DNA from: WYZ-LMO2 sp040514265
GTDB lineage: Archaea > Halobacteriota > Archaeoglobi > Archaeoglobales > Archaeoglobaceae
DNA length: 22,806 nucleotides
Direction: 5' to 3'
NCBI GenBank assembly: GCA_040514265.1
Contig: JBEVCD010000034.1
Span: 1-22,806, forward strand
Shown: in pieces, positions 14,904 to 20,271 of the stretch
Layout: every line of letters starts with the position of its first letter
Numbering within the stretch: the first letter of the stretch is position 1
Translations under genes and position numbers: made by a program
The notes under the pieces: generated by a model
What the model was told of the DNA's origin: nothing
Databases searched by the model: none
Seen by the model: the letters and a program-made list of their open reading frames with translations, nothing else

Positions 14904-15428
14904 ATGAAGGTCGAGGTGGAGGAAGCCTACAGGCTGCTGCATCCGCGCCCCGTCGTTCTTGTCTGCTCGGGCAGGAACGTGATGGCTTGCAGCTGGGTGA
15001 CGCCAGTTTGCGATGAGCCTTTCATGGTCGCGGTCGCGATCTGGAAGGAGAACTACACCTACGAGCTCATAGAGAGGAGCGGAGTCTTCAGCCTGAACGT
15101 CCCGACGCCGGAGATGGTGGAAGCTGTCTGGATAGCTGGAACGAAGAGCGGCAGGAAGGTCGACAAGATTAAGCTCGCGAATCTCAGGCTCGCGAAGGCG
15201 AAGAAGATAGACTGCTACATCGTCGAGGACTGCGTCGCGAACATCGAGTGCGTGGTGCGTAGCAAGGTAGAGGCTGGCGACCACGTCGTCTACATAGCAG
15301 AAGCTCTCGCAGCTTACGCTGAGGAGGGGAGCTTCGACAAGGTTTGGCGGAGGAAGATTCTGATGCACCTCGGCGGAAAAGAGTTCGTGACGTTCGGCGA
15401 ACCCTTCACTCCGTCAGCTGGTCGATAG
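14904..15428 (+). CDS. Flavin-reductase-like FMN-binding split-barrel protein
   Basis: A 174-residue protein of the flavoredoxin/flavin reductase-like family. The N-terminal HPRPVVLVCSGRNVMACSWV is the characteristic start of the split barrel. IWKENYTYELIERSGVFSLN and NIECVVRSKVEAGDHVVYIA contribute FMN-binding and dimer strands. Probably a cytosolic FMN flavoprotein that moves electrons between reduced cofactors and an unknown partner; the substrate cannot be named. The ATG at 14904 begins the recognisable fold, and codons upstream to 14826 overlap DUF1786. It ends against the 3' end of the convergent DNA ligase gene, with a 23-base overlap. Confidence 0.8.
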   Translation: MKVEVEEAYRLLHPRPVVLVCSGRNVMACSWVTPVCDEPFMVAVAIWKENYTYELIERSGVFSLNVPTPEMVEAVWIAGTKSGRKVDKIKLANLRLAKAKKIDCYIVEDCVANIECVVRSKVEAGDHVVYIAEALAAYAEEGSFDKVWRRKILMHLGGKEFVTFGEPFTPSAGR

Positions 15429-16371
15429 TGCACTCCTGCGGAGATTTATCGAAGCGGAGGCGCCTGAAAACCGGAGCCCGCAGTTTGCCGTCTTTGGTAG
15501 TTTCGAGGAACTCCACCTCGCAGACGTAGACCGGCTTGACCCAGTGAACGGGTCTCTTGAACTCCTCCTCGAAGTGAGGTTCCTCTACCTCTATCTCTCT
15601 TAGCGCCTCGTAAAAGCGATCTATAAACTCGGCGTCAAACCCCGTGCCGACCTGTCCGACGTGGACGAGCTTCAAACCGTCGTACAGAGCTAAAACGAGG
15701 GACCCGAACTTTCCGCTTCGCCAGCCCTCACCTTCGAGCCACCCGACTATTACGCAGTCCACGGTTCTGCTCTTTTTGATTTTTACCCAGTCCTCGCTCC
15801 GCTTCCCCGGCTGATAGCGGCTCGCCTTGCGCTTAGCTACCACACCTTCGAATCCCAGCTCGATGACCTTCTCGTAGAGAGCTATCCCGTTCTTCTCAAT
15901 GAACTCCACCTTCGCGACTCTCTTCGTGTCATTCGAAACTCTCTCAAGCAATTTCTTCCTCTCCGACAACTCCTCGTCCATGATCCAGCCGTCTCCGTCT
16001 ACGTAAAGGGTGTCGAAAGCCATGTAAACGGCTGGATACAGTTTCGAGAGTATCTTTATTCTGCTTCTACCAACCACGTGTTCCCTCTGCTGCAGAAGAT
16101 AGAAATCGGGCTTCCCGTCTCTCAGAACGACGATCTCTCCGTCCAGAACGGCGCTGCGGTCGAGGAAATTGAAGAAGTCGAGTTCTGGATAGCGGTAGGC
16201 TATCTCCAGAAGTCTCCTGTTCTGCAATCTCAGCCTCCTTTTCTCGACATCGACGAAGGCGAGGCAGCGAGTCCCGTCGAACTTCAGCTCGTAAACGTGC
16301 TCTTCGCTGTCGAAGGGCTTTCCCCTCACGGCGAGCATCGGCTTTATTCTCCTCTCGAACCAGTCGGTCAT
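15406..16371 (-). CDS. ligD: ATP-dependent DNA ligase, LigD-type (NHEJ)
   Basis: A 321-residue stand-alone ligase with adenylation and OB-fold domains only. The nucleophilic lysine is K30 in ELKFDGTRC (motif I). LDGEIVVLRDGKPDF is motif III, FEGVVAKR motif IV and DWVKIKKSRTVDCVIVGW motif V. No DNA-binding extension, polymerase or phosphoesterase domain is attached, unlike bacterial LigD. It seals double-strand breaks brought together by Ku. The ATG at 16371 overlaps the ku stop by four bases (ATGA), so the pair is translationally coupled. The same ku-ligase arrangement is known from other archaea with NHEJ, including Archaeoglobus and Methanocella. Confidence 0.92.
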   Translation of the reverse strand: MTDWFERRIKPMLAVRGKPFDSEEHVYELKFDGTRCLAFVDVEKRRLRLQNRRLLEIAYRYPELDFFNFLDRSAVLDGEIVVLRDGKPDFYLLQQREHVVGRSRIKILSKLYPAVYMAFDTLYVDGDGWIMDEELSERKKLLERVSNDTKRVAKVEFIEKNGIALYEKVIELGFEGVVAKRKASRYQPGKRSEDWVKIKKSRTVDCVIVGWLEGEGWRSGKFGSLVLALYDGLKLVHVGQVGTGFDAEFIDRFYEALREIEVEEPHFEEEFKRPVHWVKPVYVCEVEFLETTKDGKLRAPVFRRLRFDKSPQECTIDQLTE

Positions 16372-17138
16372 TGCTGTTTTATCGCCTCCAGACTGGCTTT
16401 CAACGCATCCATCAGCGATTTTACAGTTGTAGCTTCCTCCGCAACCGCAAGAACCTCCTTGCCGGCGAGCTTGGATTCTATTAACTGCATCAGCGCCTCC
16501 TTGTACTCGTCTCTGAACTCCTCAAGTCTCAGCGGCTTCTTCATAGCCAATATCAACTGCTTGGCGAGCTCAAGTTCCTCCTCGCTTATCTCCACGCTCA
16601 ACCCCCAGCCGGGCACTTCTCTGGGGCTTCGGACCTCGTCCACGTAGTGGAGCTGGGCGAGCAGAATTCCACCGTCGAAGGGTTTGAGCGCTACTAGCCT
16701 CTCTTTCCCCCTCATCCCGATCTTTCCTATACCCATCGAGTTCGTCGCAAGCATCGCTTCCTTCAGCAGGTAGTAGGCTTTCTCACCGCCCTTGTCCGGA
16801 GCGAGATAATAGAAGTTGTCGTAATAGATTAAGTTCAGCTCGCTCGGGTCGAAGAACTGCTTGATTTGGATGCTCTTTATGGACTTCAGCGGTATCTTCT
16901 CGAAGTCCTCGTCCGTCAGTATGACGTACTCGTTCTTGGATATCTCGTATCCCCTGACGATTTCCGAGCTACTGACTTCTTTCCCGCACTTCTCGCAGAC
17001 CTTTCTGTAACGAATTCTGCCTCCGTCCTCCGCGTGGAGCATGTGAAAACTTATTTCCTTCGATATCGTGGCGTTGTACATCTTCACGGGGATCGTAACG
17101 AGTCCGAAGGTTATGCTCCCCTTCCACGTCGCCCTCAT
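16368..17138 (-). CDS. ku: Ku DNA end-binding protein
   Basis: A 256-residue bacterial/archaeal Ku that forms a homodimeric ring on DNA ends. It starts with RATWKGSITFGLVTIPVKMY, the family's hallmark. YRKVCEKCGKEV follows, with a C..C pair near residue 45, and then VRGYEISKNEYVILTDEDFE. The Ku core runs to about residue 210; the C-terminal helix (EALMQLIESKLAGKE) is the usual end. The ATG at 17138 is chosen because a TATA-like AAATTTATTT lies about 25 bases upstream; an apparent extension to 17432 would read antisense through the HDAC-like gene. Followed immediately by the LigD-type ligase. Divergent from the HDAC-fold gene. Confidence 0.93.
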   Translation of the reverse strand: MRATWKGSITFGLVTIPVKMYNATISKEISFHMLHAEDGGRIRYRKVCEKCGKEVSSSEIVRGYEISKNEYVILTDEDFEKIPLKSIKSIQIKQFFDPSELNLIYYDNFYYLAPDKGGEKAYYLLKEAMLATNSMGIGKIGMRGKERLVALKPFDGGILLAQLHYVDEVRSPREVPGWGLSVEISEEELELAKQLILAMKKPLRLEEFRDEYKEALMQLIESKLAGKEVLAVAEEATTVKSLMDALKASLEAIKQQ

Positions 17139-17148
17139 ATTTTTAGCT

Positions 17149-17163
17149 TTTGATCGTATCAAA
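17149..17163. promoter_or_regulatory. Palindrome within the ku promoter
   Basis: TTTGAT-CGT-ATCAAA is a perfect six-base inverted repeat with a three-base centre. It lies between the ku TATA box (17161-17171, which it touches) and the start codon at 17138. A protein bound here would block transcription initiation, so it is a good candidate operator. Confidence 0.5.
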
Positions 17164-17171
17164 TAAATTTT
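17161..17171 (-). promoter_or_regulatory. TATA box of ku-ligase
   Basis: The minus-strand AAATTTATTTG is centred about 28 bases upstream of the ku ATG. Confidence 0.55.
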
Positions 17172-17235
17172 CCGAGAAGTGGTGAAAATCTGAGAAGTTT
17201 GTTGGAGGTAGCTGCCGAGCATAAGATTCGAATGT

Positions 17236-17264
17236 GTTTTCAAAACTCGAATTTCAAGTTGAAA
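17236..17264. promoter_or_regulatory. Two palindromes directly before the HDAC-like start
   Basis: GTTTTCAAAAC (17236-17246) and TTTCAAGTTGAAA (17252-17264) are perfect palindromes with single-base centres. The second ends one base before the ATG at 17266. No strong TATA box stands at the usual distance, so these may be operator sites or leader sequence. Confidence 0.45.
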
Positions 17265-17265
17265 C

Positions 17266-18141
17266 ATGAAGACGGGCGTCTTCTTCCATGAGGAGCTGAT
17301 CGGGAAGGACTGGCCTATCGTAGGTGACAGGTACGAGAACTTCACCGAGCTAATTGAGATGCTCCCGACGGATCGCGTTGAGATAATTAGGATGGAAGAG
17401 GTCAGCGAAGATCTGCTACTGAAAGTCCACACGACCGAGTTCCTCGAGGAGCAGAAGAGGGCGTGGTACTACAGAGGGGCTAAGCTAACAGTAGGCGGGT
17501 TCGTGAAAGCGTGCGAGATGGTGTGGAAAGGGGAACTAAGGAATGCGGTAGTCTTTCTCGTAGCAGCGGGGCATCATGCTGCCAGATCTTCAGCCTGGGG
17601 AGGAACTTATCTGAACTGCATCGGTCCGGCACTGGTCAGGCTCCGCGAACTCGGGCTGAAAAGGCTTGCGCTGATAGACACGGATGCCCACCACGGCGAC
17701 GGGGATAGAGATGTGCTGGCGAACGATGACAGCACCCTCCACTTGTGCTTCTGCTGGAGGGATGAAAGGAGGGGGACGAAAATCTGTGTGAACGTGAGGG
17801 ATTGCGTTGGTGACGACGAGAAATACTTGGAGAAGGTCCGCGCCGAGTTCGAGACGATCAGAAGTTTTAACCCGGAGATGATCGTCCACTTCTTTGGTCA
17901 CGACACTCACCGCGACGATTACGGGAGCCTCGGGCTAAGTGAGGACCTTTACGTGCGTCTGGCAGAGGAGGTTAAGGCTCTGGCTGACGAGGTTTGTGGA
18001 GGAAAGTACATTATCCTGGACGGCGGAGGTGCGAACAGGGAAGTCGCCAGGTACATATGGCCAAGGATAATTAAAATTTTATCTAATTATCTAAATAGAG
18101 TTGGTCCCGTCCACATTAGCATAAAATTACAAAATACTTAA
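17266..18141 (+). CDS. Histone deacetylase-fold (acetylpolyamine/acetoin-type) hydrolase
   Basis: A 291-residue arginase/deacetylase-fold protein. The tandem histidine pair H103-H104 (AAGHHAARSSAWG) and D138-T-D140-A-H142-H143-GDGD match the zinc charge-relay motif. D213 in GHDTHRDD supplies the third zinc ligand. The usual GGGGYN motif reads DGGGAN, so the catalytic tyrosine is replaced by A256. Related archaeal enzymes deacetylate acetylated proteins, polyamines or acetoin; the substrate here is unknown. The last 20 or so residues (SNYLNRVGPVHISIKLQNT) are encoded by conspicuously AT-rich DNA and look like an extension. The ATG at 17266 starts the fold. Divergent from ku-ligase across 127 bp, so shared control is possible but unproven. 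Confidence 0.82.
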   Translation: MKTGVFFHEELIGKDWPIVGDRYENFTELIEMLPTDRVEIIRMEEVSEDLLLKVHTTEFLEEQKRAWYYRGAKLTVGGFVKACEMVWKGELRNAVVFLVAAGHHAARSSAWGGTYLNCIGPALVRLRELGLKRLALIDTDAHHGDGDRDVLANDDSTLHLCFCWRDERRGTKICVNVRDCVGDDEKYLEKVRAEFETIRSFNPEMIVHFFGHDTHRDDYGSLGLSEDLYVRLAEEVKALADEVCGGKYIILDGGGANREVARYIWPRIIKILSNYLNRVGPVHISIKLQNT

Positions 18142-18157
18142 AATATTGTGCACTATT

Positions 18158-18262
18158 ATGCTAGAGGTTAAGAAAATCGTGAAAGAACTGAAAGTCTTTG
18201 AGAGGAACCTCTTGAAATCAAACTACTTGGTACAGCGACATACATTCAGACATCATCGGTGA
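18158..18262 (+). CDS. Possible leaderless micro-ORF (34 residues)
   Basis: An ATG-to-TGA frame starting MLEVKKIVKELKVFERNLLK and ending in a basic tail (QRHTFRHHR). An AT-rich TATA-like stretch (AAATACTTAAAATAT, 18132-18146) lies about 20-25 bases before the ATG, the right distance for a leaderless transcript. The N-terminal part is predicted to be an amphipathic helix. I recognise no family. It could be a real small protein, a truncated gene remnant or chance. It fills the 188-base gap between the HDAC-like and acyl-CoA synthetase genes. Confidence 0.3.
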   Translation: MLEVKKIVKELKVFERNLLKSNYLVQRHTFRHHR

Positions 18263-18292
18263 AGAGAACAGCCAAAATACTGACGCAAGTTT

Positions 18293-18326
18293 CTTAAATC
18301 TTAAAAAATCTTAAGACTGGGGTGGT
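18293..18326 (+). promoter_or_regulatory. Promoter and ribosome binding site of the acyl-CoA synthetase gene
   Basis: Three CTTAA-containing repeats (18293-18316) provide TATA-like sequence, and GGGGTGGT (18319-18326) stands a few bases before the ATG at 18330 as a ribosome binding site. The repeats form a partial palindrome (CTTAA to TTAAG) that could bind a regulator. Confidence 0.45.
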
Positions 18327-18329
18327 CTA

Positions 18330-19991
18330 ATGAAGTTCGTAAGAGGTTTTCCCTCGACAATGATGGACGACTACCAGCTGAACGTGATAAACATTCTAAA
18401 ACATGCCGCAAAGTGGTTCGGCGAGAGGGAGATCGTATCGCGAAGGCTGGACGGTAGCATTTTCCGATACAACTATGCCCAAGCCTTCGAGAGGGTCTGT
18501 AGGCTTGCGAATGCTCTCGAAAACTTAGGCGTCGAGATAGGCGATAGGGTTGGAGTTCTTAGCTGGAACACCCATCGCTTCTACGAGCTCTACTTCGCCA
18601 TTCCTGGCACCGGGGCAGTAATTCTGCAGATGAACCTCAGGCTACACCCCAAGGAGCTTATGTATGTCGCCAATCACAGCGGAGCCAAAGTGATATTTGT
18701 CGACGAGTCGTTGCTGCCGATAGCCGAAGCCATCGCACCGCACATAAGGGCGGAGAAGTACGTCGTCATGGCGGACGGCGAGATTCCAGAGACAAAACTT
18801 CCCGAGGTTTACAACTATGAGGAGCTGATAAAGGAGAACAGCAGCCAATACGACTTCCCGATGATCGATGAGAGAAGCGCATACTCGGCCTGCTACACCT
18901 CTGGCACAACAGGTAATCCGAAAGGTGTCTACTACTCTCACAGGGCAATCGTTCTCCACAGCTTAATTGCCGCTATAGGGCTCCGACTAACGCCGGAAGA
19001 TGTTTACATGCAGCTCGTTCCGATGTTCCACGCGCAGGGATGGGGCTTGTTCTTCGCAGCCACCGTCATAGGATGCAAACTCGTTTTTCCCGGCAGGTAT
19101 TCGGTTGAGGACCTCAGACCTGTCATCGAGCTGATGCAGAAGGAGGGCGTCACCGCAACCGCCGGAGCGCCGGCGATCTTCATCCCCATGCTTAACCAGC
19201 TGCGCCAGATGGAGCCTAAACCTAGGTTCAACATCAGGGCTTGGAGCGGGGCTACCGAGCCGCCGCTCGCGATGATGAAGGGGCTCAGTGAGTTCGGTAT
19301 AGAAATAATCCACGCCTACGGAGCTACGGAAACCACGCCGCTAGTCTGCTACAACTACGTAAAACCCGAGCTTAAGGAGAAGCTGAGCGAGGAGGAGCAG
19401 TGGGAGCTCAGGAGGAAACAAGGGATTCCAGTCTTCGGTGTCGAGGTTAAGCTCGTCGACGAAAACGGTAACGAGCTACCCCACGACGGAAAGTCGGTAG
19501 GAGAACTCTGGATAAGAGGACCTTGGGTCACCGCAGCTTACTACAACGACCCGCGCACCTTCGAGTCCTTCGGCGGGGAGGGGTTGGAGAGGTGGTGGAG
19601 GAGCGGCGATGCGGCGACTATAGATGAGAACGGATACATAAAGATAGTGGACAGGTTCAAGGATTTAATTAAGAGTGGAGGGGAGTGGATAAGCAGTGTC
19701 GATTTGGAGAACTACCTGATGGCGCATCCAGCGGTTTTCGAAGCCTGTGTCGTCGGTATCCCGCACCCCAAATGGGAGGAGAGGCCGCTGGCCTTCGTGG
19801 TGTTGAAACCAGAGTATAAGGGAAAGGTGACGAAGGAGGAGCTTTACGAACACCTCAAGCAGAGGTTCGCGAAGTGGCAGCTGCCGGACGAAATCTTGTT
19901 CGTTGACAGTATACCGAAGACTAGCGTCGGCAAGTTCAGCAAGCGGACATTGAGAGAACAGTACAAGGACTTCTATATGAAGCAGCAATGA
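18330..19991 (+). CDS. Fatty acyl-CoA synthetase (AMP-forming, medium/long chain)
   Basis: A 553-residue ANL-superfamily enzyme that activates a fatty acid with ATP to acyl-AMP and then acyl-CoA. The phosphate loop YTSGTTGNPKGV is at about 189-200. MFHAQGWGLFFA and IHAYGATETTPL are the acid-binding and adenine-binding motifs. RSGDAATIDENGYIKIVDRF is the hinge region, and K535 in SVGKFSKRTLRE is the adenylation lysine. The length and the opening motif (DDYQLNVINILKHAAKWF) resemble medium- or long-chain fatty acid ligases; chain length cannot be read from sequence. It precedes two beta-oxidation genes and would feed them, although a 280-base gap with its own signals separates them. Confidence 0.9.
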   Translation: MKFVRGFPSTMMDDYQLNVINILKHAAKWFGEREIVSRRLDGSIFRYNYAQAFERVCRLANALENLGVEIGDRVGVLSWNTHRFYELYFAIPGTGAVILQMNLRLHPKELMYVANHSGAKVIFVDESLLPIAEAIAPHIRAEKYVVMADGEIPETKLPEVYNYEELIKENSSQYDFPMIDERSAYSACYTSGTTGNPKGVYYSHRAIVLHSLIAAIGLRLTPEDVYMQLVPMFHAQGWGLFFAATVIGCKLVFPGRYSVEDLRPVIELMQKEGVTATAGAPAIFIPMLNQLRQMEPKPRFNIRAWSGATEPPLAMMKGLSEFGIEIIHAYGATETTPLVCYNYVKPELKEKLSEEEQWELRRKQGIPVFGVEVKLVDENGNELPHDGKSVGELWIRGPWVTAAYYNDPRTFESFGGEGLERWWRSGDAATIDENGYIKIVDRFKDLIKSGGEWISSVDLENYLMAHPAVFEACVVGIPHPKWEERPLAFVVLKPEYKGKVTKEELYEHLKQRFAKWQLPDEILFVDSIPKTSVGKFSKRTLREQYKDFYMKQQ

Positions 19992-20107
19992 GCTGCGTAA
20001 GGTGGCTGAGTACTGCAAGGCAGGGGGTAGACTCTTCGCTCCCTACCTTGAGAGACTCTCGCCCTGCTGCGGTGCAGCTTGTATCATCCTTCTTTTACCT
20101 GTTTTTC
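19991..20107 (+). terminator. Foldable 3' element plus U-rich stretch after the acyl-CoA synthetase
   Basis: Nested complementary segments are present: AGCTGC (19991-19996) with GCAGCT (20074-20079), GCAGGG (20020-20025) with CCCTGC (20062-20067), and GGTAG (20026-20030) with CTACC (20043-20047). There is also a palindrome GAGAGACTCTC (20050-20060) and a local hairpin GCTGC-GGT-GCAGC (20066-20078). Pyrimidine-rich DNA with T runs (20089-20107) follows, as in archaeal terminators. It may be a terminator, a 3' UTR structure or a small RNA. It lacks tRNA features. Confidence 0.45.
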
Positions 20108-20160
20108 TGTCCGATTACCGCTGAGAATCAATTAGAAACTGGAACATGTTCTGCAAAACT

Positions 20161-20169
20161 GTTTATGCT
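20161..20169 (+). promoter_or_regulatory. TATA-like box before the micro-ORF and beta-oxidation genes
   Basis: GTTTATGCT lies about 22-26 bases before the ATG at 20187. It would start a leaderless transcript that enters the micro-ORF and then the fused dehydrogenase/hydratase gene. Confidence 0.45.
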
Positions 20170-20186
20170 TTACTCACTCTAATCAT

Positions 20187-20267
20187 ATGGAAGTGGTTAA
20201 GTTGACAGGGCTAGACACCTTCAGGAAAGATTTAAAGGAGGCTTTAAGAGAGAGACAGAGAGGGTGA
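20187..20267 (+). CDS. Possible leader micro-ORF (26 residues)
   Basis: An ATG-to-TGA frame beginning MEVVKLTGLDTFRKDLKEAL with a charged helical end. It has a TATA-like box at leaderless distance. Its stop (TGA 20265-20267) lies in the ribosome binding site GGGTGAT of the next gene, whose TTG starts at 20272. This placement suggests translational coupling or a regulatory leader. No family recognised, and chance is possible. Confidence 0.35.
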   Translation: MEVVKLTGLDTFRKDLKEALRERQRG

Positions 20268-20268
20268 T
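20262..20268 (+). promoter_or_regulatory. Ribosome binding site deciding the TTG start of the fused gene
   Basis: GGGTGAT contains GGTGAT, complementary to the archaeal 16S 3' end, and ends three bases before the TTG at 20272. Confidence 0.65.
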
Positions 20269-20271
20269 ACC

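Noticed and set aside
17139..17432. N-terminal extension of ku
   Set aside because: The extra residues are low-complexity Ser/Ile/Thr text antisense to the HDAC-like gene. The Ku family starts at RATWKGSITFGLV, and a promoter is present just upstream of 17138.
19991..20079. Possible tRNA with a long variable arm
   Set aside because: The length and closing stem look suggestive, but there is no GTTCRAN T-loop, no D-loop GG pair and no proper anticodon arm on either strand.
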